The position numbers and the translations under genes were made by a program. 64,000 nucleotides of DNA from Nyssa sinensis (lineage: Eukaryota > Streptophyta > Magnoliopsida > Cornales > Nyssaceae), in the NCBI GenBank assembly GCA_008638375.1, contig CM018052.1, forward strand, positions 5,226,517 to 5,290,516. Reading direction: 5' to 3'. Positions 49,100-61,300 of this stretch are shown piece by piece (within the stretch, counting starts at the first letter, position 1; each line of letters starts with the position of its first letter). The notes below the pieces were generated by a model. The model had not been told where the DNA came from. It saw only the letters and a list, made by a program, of their open reading frames with translations, and did not search any database.

Positions 49100-49639
49100 G
49101 ATGAAATTGACCGCAGTCTATGTAGCCTTGTACGAACACGGTTCCGATATTTTACTATCGATTTTGCGGCCGTGCCTTCAAGCTTCCGTCACAGGGGGGA
49201 CAGGTTAGGGGCTCGTTCGTTTTTATTATATCTCATAAGAATTTAACAATTAATTCAAAACTAATTATTTAAACATAATAAATTAAAATTAGCTCATCAA
49301 ACATTATAAACCGAAATTATTTTATTTTAATAAATTATTTTGTTAAATTAATTGAAAGTAATATAATATTATAGATTAATCATTCTTTCTTTTCTCTGTC
49401 TTTTTTTTTAATTGTTATTTTTTTATTTTTTTAATTACTTTTCGTACATAATACATATTTTCATTAATGATTATCCTTATCAATTACTTATTTTTATCAA
49501 CATTTTTATATAATTAATATGACTAAAATAATTAAATCATTAAAATTGAGATATAGTGTCAGGTATATCTAAATTATAATTTTCTTGTTTAAGACAGATA
49601 AGGTCATTACATGTGTAAGAGGTTGACATACAAACGAGA
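48728..49639 (-). promoter_or_regulatory. Presumed 5' UTR exon and promoter of the SPL14-like gene
   Basis: Read on the minus strand, 48,960-48,728 is rich in GA and GAA (about 48,860-48,930), common in plant 5' leaders. Upstream are a (TA)n tract at 49,071-49,094 and ordinary AT-rich DNA. The transcription start is not determinable. The solo LTR at 49,640 lies about 1.15 kb from the ATG, so the promoter is bounded by it. Confidence 0.4.
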
Positions 49640-52600
49640 TGTTACATCCCGCACCCTACCTTACGCGGATGTCGAAAATGTGATGCTAGTTAGCCGTCTT
49701 GCTAGTCTCCCTACCGACAATGCGACCAACCAAAGGTAAACTTCTGAACTTAATGATGAATTGTATTCCAAATGTAAGGTCAGAGTAGCGGAATTTAAAA
49801 CTTTTTCATCTTAGGAATGCAACTCATCTCGATACCACAGAGCATGTATATAACGAGACATCTCATATTCTTTAGAGTACCAATATCATGAGCCATGTCT
49901 CAATTCATCTATTGCATATCAATGAATTCAATCATATCATATCACTCACCTAAATAACCAGAATCAGTCCACAAGAATCCAAGTCTCCACATATCAGTGC
50001 CATTAGATCCTTACTTAGAATGCCTCCCGGCCTACTAGTGTCATATCTCTGTGCCTTCTAATCCAATGGAGATCAATCCTGAAAAATGTTAGATAAATAA
50101 AATGAGCTTAAACAAGCTCAATGAGTAACATAGGTTCTTGCCATGAGTTTCAAAATCAGTTCTTATATATATGATATCAAGTAAAATGCATGATCAAATG
50201 CAGCTCAAGTAGAACAAATAGATCAGATCAAAACAAAACAGAACAGATCAGAACTGAACTGAGTATCAATTAGTCAAAGACATATCATCAAATGTGTCTG
50301 AACCTCTCCCAGCTGCTCATAAGCGAACTACTCGTGGGGCCTCTACCCTCTGGGTCATTCTCTGGCATAAATTAAACTGCTTAATCCTGTAGTGGGCCCA
50401 AGAGTAAGACATAACATATCAAAAGAGAATCGAACCAAACTCCGAATGGCGTATAACAAAACAAAACAAACCCGAACAGAATTAGAACAGGACATATCAA
50501 AAGGCAGGATAGAATAAAACCATGCCATGCGTAAACAGTACAGTATATGAATCTAGATAGTACAATACTTCTACACCAAGTCAGGGATCCAAGTTACTCA
50601 CAAACTGTATGCTTATCTCCATTTACAGATAGTCGGATTTCCAGATACCTCAGGCACATCCTTGCATATCCTGAATAATTGTCATTAATCACAGATAGAT
50701 CAGAATTCATCCATTCATGTCTTATTCATCATCTTAGGAATCTATCAGATGACCTAATTAGGTCCATTGGCCTATTACCCACTCATTGGGTTTCAACTTA
50801 TGTTATTAAATTCCTTAAATAGGCTTAGTAGCTGTCAAGATCGTAATCTAAGTCATTTGGACTCCAGTCGTTATCAATTAAGTACTTATTTAACCTTTAG
50901 GGCAAAATGGTAATTTTATCATTCTTGCCCCGGACCCTATTGTGGTCCTCAAAATATTCTATATATCTTATATATAAATTTTTAAGTCTTTTGAATTTCA
51001 TTCGGTATCTGCTTTTGATCATCGAGACACATCGATCATTTCTCATTTTATATGTTGACTATTTCGGAGTCTTATTTAGCCCCTAATTTACATCCTTACA
51101 CTTATTATAGTTAATTATATCAGATTGGCCTTTATCCGGCCTTTACTTTGCATTTTCTATGCTCAGGGGTATTTTGGTCATTTTACATTTTATGATATTC
51201 TAACCCCGAATCATTATTTACTCACATATGTTCACAGTTATTCGGGCTTCCATTGTTATCAATTCCGTCCAATTCGAACTTTAGTTGGGCTTCGTACTGT
51301 ATTAGGAGCATTTTAGTAATTTTACATCTTATGGTAGGACCACCCCGGAGTCCCTAGATGTCCAATCTAACATTTTCATTGTGTTTGAAATGTTCAAAAA
51401 TGTCAAAATAGCAATTTTTGGATCTTAATTTGGACTTTGTTGCTTTATTTATGGCCCAAGGGTAATTTCGTCATTTTATCCTATTTATAAAATAATTTAA
51501 TTATTTATTTATTTTTAAATTATTTTTCGAGGATATATTTAAATTAATTTCTCAAAGGTTGGGCCAAAACAGGAATATTCAGAACTGTTGGGGTCAAGGT
51601 GTATTTAAAACAATACTCGTTTTTCTTTATTTTAATTAACCAATTGAACCATTGGGTTTACTAGGGTAAACACTAGACCGGACCAAGAGCTTGGTGAACC
51701 AGCTGGTTCAAGCACTTTTAGAAAATCGAAATACAATAACCTGTTTTATTCCTTAGCCAGGTTTAGGTTAGGCCTGAACTCCCAATTTTAATTTATACCC
51801 CTGCAACCAAATAGAGATAATTCAACTTAAAATTAAACTCTTAAACGGCGTCGCTGCAGTTTTGTTGTTTATGCTTGGTCGGGTCCCGACCCAACCCAAC
51901 CTAGGTCTGGCCCAACTAACTTAAAACACCTGTCTTCTCTGCACGCTTTTTTGGCCACTATTCTGGCGTCTTCTCCGATGCCGATGCTAAAAACTGCAGG
52001 TTATTTTTCTGAATTTTCTCCCTATTTTCACGTTGGTTTTCACATATTTTTGCACCATTTTAACCTTAAACCTCTATTAAATTGTTTGGGATCATTTAGA
52101 ACCTTAAAATGCACAGTTTTTTTGCCACCCATTTACTATTCCGGCCATGAATCGGTGAGTTCTAACTTAGTTATTTTTGGACCATTTTACTTAATTCCAA
52201 GTGTGTTAGAATCCTGATACTATTTGCTACCTTGTTGCATGCATAAAATCAAGTTTAGTTCAACTTCAATTTCTGCCCGTTTTTAACAATGAGTTACAAA
52301 GACTGGTTCTAGTCTCTTTCTTTCAATTTTCCTACTGTTTTGGTTCCTTATTAGTTTGAACAACATATAAAAGTGGAATTTGAGCACATATCTTCCTCCA
52401 CTGTCCCATTTCCTGGAACTGCTTTCCTTCCATCCATGGCAGTCACTACTACAGCAGCAATCTCTCTCTGTCTTTCTCTCTCTCCAGTCTCTTTCTCACT
52501 CTCTTGTTTCAAAGTTTGGTTGCTTACAAGTTTTGCTTAAATTAGTTGCAGACATCTATATATATATATATATATATATATAAGGCTATTCTCGGGTCCA

Positions 52601-53313
52601 GAGTGTTCTCCTATTTGGCTGTCACTTGGCAACAAGAAGCTTCATGCTAGAAGCTTTTTGCAGTTTCCCTTGTTTTTTTGTTAGGTTAATCTCTTCTGGC
52701 AGCTTCTGCTGCATCGCCACACACACACACACACACACACATATATCCATGGTCAATACTTGCGGCTGAATTATGCTTCTAGAGGCTGTTTTGCATGTAC
52801 TTTGATATAGAAATATTTATATTTGGCTTCTAACAGCTTCCTTGGAAGCTTCCCGATATATATATATATATATAATATAGATATTTTATGATATATATAG
52901 TATATATCTTCATTATTCGTACAGTGACCGTATTAATATTTCATAAATTCTTAATTTATGGCATGTCGGTGGTATGTCGATAAATTTGGCTTAAAGTCGG
53001 GGCTCGGTAATAGTATTACGTATTTTATCGACTTAAGTGTCTGTTCGTGTCTTATATTTTATTCATATTATCTGTATAATTAATTTTCGTATCGGTCCCA
53101 TTTATTCATGTTGACACTCGGTTGACCGAGTTGTCAATTTTTCGAGCTTACATCATCTTTGGTGTTTTTGGATTCATTTCATATATTAAAATAACCAATC
53201 CTACCATTGTATTTTGAGCCATTTTTTATATATTTTAAACATTTTCGTCACAGAGCTGACTTTTGTAAAATCGGGGTACAATTTGGGTTATGTCAGATTT
53301 TCGGGGTATTACA
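49640..53313 (-). mobile_element. Solo gypsy-type LTR with CGAGA target duplication
   Basis: On the minus strand it starts TGTAATACCCCG at 53,313 and ends GCGGGATGTAACA at 49,640, giving 3,674 bp. CGAGA is present on both sides (49,635-49,639 and 53,314-53,318). No PBS, PPT or pol is attached, so it is a solo LTR left by LTR-LTR recombination. (TA)n at 52,557-52,582 and 52,856-52,875 and (CA)n at 52,719-52,741 lie inside. Short reading frames within it look non-coding. Confidence 0.85.
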
Positions 53314-53447
53314 CGAGATATTTCATTAATTCATGTCTATGCAGTGTTAGGTATATCTAGATTACAGTTTTTTGGTTCATGACAGAGAAGGTTATCACCT
53401 GTGTAAGAGGTTGACATACAAATAAGATATTTCATTAATTCATGTCT
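53314..53447. repeat. 109-bp tandem repeat interrupted by the solo LTR
   Basis: The unit 53,319-53,427 (TATTTCATTAATTCATGTCT ... TGTGTAAGAGGTTGACATAC) is followed by a partial copy at 53,428-53,447. A diverged copy of its second half lies before the LTR at about 49,556-49,639. The LTR therefore landed inside an older tandem repeat. Confidence 0.8.
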
Positions 53448-53682
53448 GTAGGCTAGACCTTCGATCCTAAAGTTGAGGTTGAGTTCAAATCGAGATATTT
53501 CTTTTTCTTGTTGGCCTGAATTCCATTTGACTTGACTATTAGAGCAATTGTCACTAGTGCCCTGCCGATGCCTAAGTTTCACTTTGTTATGTTATGTTAT
53601 GTTAGGAAGTTGGATAAGAGATCTCAAAATACTTGAACCATAAATGCATTACTTCACGTTCGCTTGGTTGAATTATGAAAAG

Positions 53683-54093
53683 GTATTGTTTGAGTTAAGC
53701 AGCTACTTGAGTTAAACAATTTTAAAAAAATATTGTTTGAGTTCAACAGTTAAGTATTTGGATTAACTGTTAAAAAATGATTAACAACTATCAAATAAGG
53801 ACATTTATAATGGAAGTGGCTAATTTAATGGAAAAAGTTAAACTTACTACCTTAATCTAAACCGTACTTATTAGTGCTCATTCGGATGAGCAGAAAAAAA
53901 ATATTGTTTAAGTTAAGTAACTATAAAAAAAAATGTTATTTAAGTTAAACAGTTAAATGTTTGGGTGGTGAACCGTTAAAAAATACTTAACATATATATA
54001 TATATATATATATATATCAAATAATGCATTTATAATAGACTTGACTAGTTTAATAAAAAAAAACTAAACTTACCACCTTAACTCAAACAGTAG
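53683..54093. mobile_element. Two adjacent MITE-like units
   Basis: Unit 1 (53,683-53,867) and unit 2 (53,901-54,093) each start with TATTGTTT(G/A)AGTTAAG and end with a CTTA-CCTTAA(T/C)(C)TAAAC-type inverted copy. They share internal text such as TTTATAATGGAAG / TTTATAATAGACT. They lie in the same orientation with a ~33-bp gap. No ORF is present. Confidence 0.6.
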
Positions 54094-57000
54094 CTTAATG
54101 AAAAAGTTGTGGCTTATAAAGTGCAGTTTGAATTCCATTCAAATAACCTAAAATTCAATTAAGTTATGGTTAGACCTCAAAATGTATTAAGCTTCTTTTA
54201 AACCGTTCATCCAAATATAGCCATGAAAAAATATGGATAATAAATGTGGTTTAAAATTCTTGCCCAAAGAGTCTATTATTAATTAAAAGTACTTCAAAAT
54301 ACATAACTTAAGAAAAGCGAGAAACTAATTTAAGACTGCTAATTAGTTACTTTAAAAAGTATTTTTGAACACTGTAATATTATTCTACATAGAAGTTCAA
54401 ATAAGGGTTATGAATATAATACTTTAGTTTTCAAAAATGGCCAATTTAATTAATTCTACTTCCTGTGAGATTATTTGTGCATTTTATTTTATTGACTGAT
54501 GGTGAGAGACTAATTCAAGCTTTACATGAAACTAACGAAATTATCTCAGTCAGAGAGGCAATTTGACCACCGCATAAGGAAAAAAAAATTAAAAAAATAA
54601 TAATAAAATTGAGTTTTTTAACATAAGATCCTTGGGTTTTGGACTTTATTACCTTAAAGGACATGGGTGTAATTATCTCATTTATTGTGCTATCCAGTGT
54701 GTTGACATGACAAATTGTGACTGTTTTTTTAATGATGATTCTGCCATATTTTATGATTGTATAAATTTTTACATATTTTACTATCAATAAATTTTTAATT
54801 ACTCATGTTTTAAATAATTTTTTTTTTTAGACAAATTTTCACAACTTTAAAAATCAGTACATCTAATATGTGGATAAAAGTTCTATAAAACTATCAAGAA
54901 TCAGTGGTAGGTTTTGAATTTTTTTTTAATTCTATCATACTTTATAATTGTGTAAATTTTTATACATTTGCGAATGTGTAAATTTTTACACATTCCTTTT
55001 TTTTTTTTCTTCCAAATTTTCATATTCAACATGAATCTTGTTTGATAGATCTCGATGTATAGAATCTAAATATATAAGTTTGATAAAAAAATAAATTTAT
55101 AAATTACAAATTATTAAATTTTAAAGTTTGCTAAAAAATTTGGAAAAAGGCTCCCAGCTTGTGTCCCTTTTTTTTTGGCAGTAAAAGATAGTTTTGACAA
55201 AATACTTTTGTTGGACTTAATGGTAAACTTAAATTAGTATAGGACCTTAGAGTAATTAAGTGCGGTCCCTTGGACCTTTGGCTTAACCACCGAAAAAAAT
55301 TTCATACTCTTTCAAAATCGATCATCTGAGGATACGAAGATGATCTTTATTTTTTATCTTCAAATTTGAAGAGTCACTATCCTCCAAATCACTCTTCACC
55401 ATTCATGCAATATTCATCTATTAATTATTTTTATAATACTTAAATAAATATTTAAAATTTAAAATTAATTTATCAATAAGTTTTTATTTTAATTATTATT
55501 TATTTATTTTGAAATTAATTTTTTATATGGTCAAAAAATTATTAATCTATCACCACAATTAAAGATTTTAATAAAAATTAAACTTTTAACATTCATTGGA
55601 AAAAGAAAATGTGAAAATATGAGATTTGAAGAATGAATAGTGATTTAAAGATGGGTATGACTTGAGTAGAAATATAAAAATGTGGCACCCATCATCTTTA
55701 AATTTTAAAAAAAAAATGTCAAAGCAAAGAAGGATTTAAAAGTTGTAGGTTAGAGATGCCTTAAAGAGACTATTTTTTAGAAATGTGCTGAAACGATTGG
55801 TTCAACTATTTTATTATTGCTTTTGACAATGAAATCAACTCTGAGTTTTTCTGGGACAAAGTACATATCTTTTGAATTGTAAAATCTTATATCATAGTTG
55901 TTAAAATTTCTATTCACATCTAATGATTTTATGATCTAAAATTACTAAATTAGTCTGGATCAATTAAAAATCTATAAAGCATAGAATTTTTATGAATCTA
56001 TAAAGATGATTAGGATCTTGAGTTTATTTCTTATTTTACTGATCCTAGAATATAATCATATAATGTTATTTTAACACATGATTTTGATAAGTTACAGTTC
56101 AAGATAATATTAATAATTAAAAAAAATATCAAGATTTATATAAATATCCTCGACAAAACAATTATGTTAATTTGCTTCAAACTAGTCATTTAACATCATA
56201 TTAAGACTAGTACAAGTCTAATATTATAATTTACAAAATATTATTTTGTAAGCTAATCAACCTCCCTCCCTCTCTCTCTCTCTTACACACACACACATAC
56301 CCAAAAAAAAAAAAAAAAAAAAAAAAAGACAACATTAATAAGTTTGATTTGAATCAATTTCATTATTCAACTAGTGTCAAAAGCATGAACGACGGTGCCT
56401 GCCTTTTGTTGGGTTAATTTCAATGAAGATGGCAGGGAAAGAAAGAAGGAAAGATATGACCCGTTTGTCAACAAAAGAATAGTAGCATAGTATTTTGAAG
56501 ATTACTAGGCACATCCGCGGTTTCGTGTGCGTCACGGAAATGGCGCCGAGTTTTCACACCGGGGAACCAGGAAAGATGACCTCCGCCAAAGTGGAATTAT
56601 AATCAAATGACTAAAGCTCATCCAACTGTCCCCGTAATCAAATGAGTCCGCTCACGTACGTGTGACTGTGATGCCAAAAGCGATATATATTCAACACGCG
56701 TAAGGTAAGAAAGATTTAAGACTTGGGAGGGAGCGCTGATTTCTGTCAGGACAAAGGCCAAGTACGGACACACTCTGTCTCTCTCTCTTTTGAGGCTTCC
56801 AGCGAGAAAAAATAGGATTGGGATGGAAACCAGCTGTTTTCAATAATGCTCTCAACCTCACCTTCATACTTGGACGTGTAAATGGATTCGACTTGGATGT
56901 ATACAATATAATTCAAATTTTATTTGTGAAAATAATTATTAAATTAGATTGAATCGAATTTAATTTTTTCATAAATTTAAAAATTTTTAATTGATATTTA

Positions 57001-58315
57001 AATTTATTAATTTAAATTCAATTTGATCCTATAATAATACTAATATATATTATGTTTATAAAATATTATATTATAAAATATATAAATTCACATCAATTTA
57101 ATTTAATAAATTCTTATATAATTTAATATTTAACTTATTATAAAAAAATATAAAACTATATATCTTAATTAATAATATATAAAATTAATATATGTGTTAT
57201 ATTTCAGATCATCAATGGATTAGATTTGCTTAATTCATATCCGATCTATTTAACTAAAAAAATTATCAAATTCGGATTGAATCGGATCATCAGATCAAGT
57301 TCTGTGTATCATATCCGAATAAATGGATCAAATTCGGATAAAAATCCGATTTGTTCACAGCCTTACTCACCCTCATCCTCACCTTACGTTACTAACAAAA
57401 TTCTTATTTTGCAAATGCCATATTTTAACTCTTTTTCTTAAATAACATTATAAAAATGTCTTAATTTCAAAATTTTTGCTTTACTATAAACACAATTGTC
57501 TAATTTTATTTTTTTTTATTAGTGAAACTCATTTTACAATAATATAGTGTTATTATTATTATTATTATATTTTCTTTTCAAACAACTCTTTCACTTCTCA
57601 TAAACCATCAATCCCTCTAAAATAAAAGCAGTTATACATATTACAACTATAATGTAGTTTTATATGTATAGGCAGTGTAGTTATATATATATATACATAT
57701 TACAACAGTAATGTAATATATATAACTGCTTATATATATATATAACTACTTATATATAAAATATATATTTCCATTACTATATATATATATATATAAAACT
57801 ACACTATATAAAATATATATTTATGATGTTGCTCATTTTTTATTAGAATGACCTCTCGTCCTTCGCCACTTGTCAAGAACTTGAGATTAGAGAGTCATCG
57901 GAAATGCTCCGGTGGTAGCCACTCCGATGATAAAGTCAATAAATAGAAAGAGACTGTAATTTAAAAGAAGAGTTGAACATAAATTGAAAATGTATCTTAT
58001 GGTCTTATTTATAAGTTGTAGATCTCTTAAGTTGAGTAGGAATAGGAGCCATAAAAATGAAGATTTGAAGATATCCGAAGATAGTAGTTGCCATATTAAA
58101 CTCTGTTTTCTTATTTTAAGGTCAATAGGATATAGAAGGCGGTGCTATATTTTGAACCATATACCTCCGAACCCCCGTGCCTGTTTGATTTAGATAAAAC
58201 AATCATTCTTGATCTGTATCTTGAAGAATTCTGTACATACACATGTCATGCTTTACAAGGCCATCATTGCTCCAACAGTCATGGAGGTTCAGAAGCGAGG
58301 GCCTCTCACGTGACA
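54094..58315. other. AT-rich intergenic DNA without recognisable gene
   Basis: I see no gene. A possible foldback lies at about 55,340-55,690 (TAGTGACTCTTCAAAT-like arms), and another at about 56,870-57,365 (arms with GTGTAAATGGATTCG and CCGATTTGTTCACAGCC). A poly-A run is at 56,305-56,328, (ATT)n at 57,548-57,568 and TA-rich repeats at 57,680-57,820. The stretch 56,510-56,700 is less AT-rich and looks unique. An open frame at 56,906-56,691 (minus, 71 codons) resembles nothing I know. Confidence 0.5.
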
Positions 58316-61300
58316 TGTAATACCCCGACCCGGATTGTAACCGAGCAACCCATGTAAACCTGAGCTGTTAGGGCTCTATGTTATAATATCAAACAGAATT
58401 GATGGTTTTGGAATGTGAACAATCTCTAATGTATAGACAGTGCTCGGGCAATACCCGAGTAAGCCATGAGCAAGCATCGAAGTACGTGTACGTATATGTA
58501 TACATATATAGGTATGTATACTTATATGTATATATATATATATATGTAATATAAACTCTAATATATATAATCATGTATATATATATATATGAATTATTAA
58601 ATATATATAGATATATATATAATCGTATACATATATATGTGTGAGTATATAATGTGTTGTATATACAAGGATAATTATAAAATATATACATAATTATGCC
58701 CATGTGCAGTGCAAGTGAGTGCGTGTGAGAAAGTGTGGTTACATATATATATATATAAATAAATATATAACGTACAAAAAATTCAAGGCAACATTAAATG
58801 AGGGAGGTTAAGAATTTAGAAGATTAAAGCAAGAAAATCAGAAAAATGAGGAAGAAGAAAAGAAAAAGGAAGGAGAGAGGAAGAAACTGAAGGTGAAAAG
58901 GTGGTGGTGGTTTTGGCCTATAAAAAGAAGTGAGAGTTTAGAAAGAAAACAAAATAAGAAATCAAGGTCTATGGGCAACCGAGAGAAGCAAAACGTGCAG
59001 AAGGAGGGTTTACAAGTTTAGGGTAAAATTAGAAGAGGAAGAGGAGGATCCTGCCACCAAAAGGTGAGTGTAACCCTTGAAAATTATTATTTCTGTTTTT
59101 AAATTTTTAGAGTTGTATACATATTAAAAACTGTAAGGTTATGTAGCTTAATCAAAAAGAAATTGAATGCAAGAAAAATGAAGCAAAAAAGATCAGCAAA
59201 TGAGTAAGAAACATAGAGTTGTTGGTTTAGTGGGTAATCAATTTTAGGGAGTTTTGTCATGGTTTAACGATGGGAAAAGGTTCCTTTTTGTTGCAGAAAG
59301 AAATTGGGAAAAAATGTGGCAAAACCAAGGTGTAGAAACGTACAAAATTGAAAAAAACTACCTTCGCCGGAAAGTCGTATGTCGCCAGATAAGCCACTGT
59401 CATGGCCATGTTCGACGGTCGAGACCCTATCAATTCCATTTTTGGAAGTTGATATAGAACCCTCTTTGAAAATACAGTCAAATGCCATTGAAAAACCCAA
59501 TCAAAACCATCACCAATGAGTCGCCATCGCCAGAAAGGATGATCGGAGAAGAACCACGCTATCGGGTTAGGGTTTGGGCTTGGTTCGAGTTCGAGTTAGA
59601 TCCGACCCACCTGCAAATATGGACCCTCAATACTACACCGTTTTGGTTTATATATTAAGTTGGATTAGGAGTGTTTGGGTACAAGGTTAAGAAATTGATT
59701 TGAAACCTGATTTGGGAATAGGGATAGCCTATTCCAGTTTAGTGGCTTATTCGCTGTTTGGCTATTCCAAATGGGAATAGTAGATTCTGAAATTCTGATT
59801 TTAACCCAAATGTTTTATAAATTTTAAATAGACCCTAAACTCATGATTAATTATGTAACGACCTAAGAATAAATTAATTAAATATTTATATAATTAAATT
59901 TAAATAGGGAGAAATTATTAAACTGCCCCTAAGTCAAAAGTGAGTCAAATGGACTCTGATTAAAGTAAATGAATAGTAAATTTTTATTATTTCGGCATTC
60001 CGAACTCAACGGTGAAGTCCAATTTTATGAAAACAGGTCCCGAAAGATAAAGACACGTAAAAGTGTAAAATAACCATTATGCCATTTTTAGTACAAAAGT
60101 CCAAATTGAAAATCGTGAAAGCCTAGATCGACTTTTTTCGACGTTCCAAACTCAATAGTAGCGTCTAATTTAGCAAAAGAGATACTTATAGTAATGAAGT
60201 ATAAAATTTGATGAATAACATTAAACTGAGACGTGTTTATTGATATACAGGAAACTCAAGGGGAAAAGGAAAAGTCACAGAATAGTGAACTAGAACGCAT
60301 TGATAAGGTAAGTAAAACTCAATCTCTTACATGTGGTATTCCAAGCCATGTTTATTCCATTACTACCAAACTTGTACTCTTATACGTACCAAATGTTTAT
60401 TGTTTCCACAATATGATATTGTTCTATCTTGTGGATATTTATTGACTGCTATATCATTGATCATTATATTATACTGTGCCTTAAAAGGCCTACTGTTATG
60501 TTTTTACTGAATAAATGATATTCCATCTTTATACACTCTTATGGAATCACGAATGATCATTATATATTATGAATACCGGATTTGTGCTCAGTCATAATAT
60601 CCATCCGATGCTTTCTGAGTTGACAGGACCTACGGGTCGAGTCCATGAATGGACATATGGCAATGATGGCAATTTTAATAACCTGAAATTTTTTTTTTAT
60701 ATATAAAATTTTCTTGGTTATTTAATTTTTTTTATTGATAATATTATTATTATTATTATTAATGCATGTGTGTTATGTATATATGGTATGTATATGTGTG
60801 GGATAATATATGTACATGTATATGTATATATGTATGTATGTATGTATGTATATATAACAGTGCATGTGTGCACTGTGTGTGCAACAGGTCTGGTGTGTGT
60901 GTGTGTGTGACCGACCATGTGTGTGTGCCTACGGTGTGTGTATTGAGTGGAGAGGTGTAGGTATATGTATAGGGCAGCTTTGCATTTAATGCAAAGCTGC
61001 ATTGTGGGGGAACAAGGGAGGCTGGACAGAGAAGAAAAGGTCAAACAAAGGGGCTGTGCAGTGGTGATGTGAGAGAATGGAAGTGTGTGATTGTATAAGT
61101 CTCGGTCGGTTGGAAAGAAAGAGAGAAAAAAGAGACAGAGGGCGAGAGAGAGAATTCTGGAAACAAAAAGGAGGTCTTGAAGCTTGAATCAAGCTTGGAA
61201 CCAGAAAGTGAAGGAGACGCACGACTAGAGAGAGAAACCCAGAAAAACCGTGAGTGGTTCATTTCTGATTTTCCGTTTCTTAGCATATTGTGTAGATTTA

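Noticed and set aside
56691..56906. 71-codon minus frame
   Set aside because: No recognisable motif, splice context or neighbouring exons; kept only as a note in the intergenic entry.
60718..61044. 108-codon minus frame
   Set aside because: Thr-His-Tyr-Ile runs come from GT and TATG microsatellites inside an LTR.
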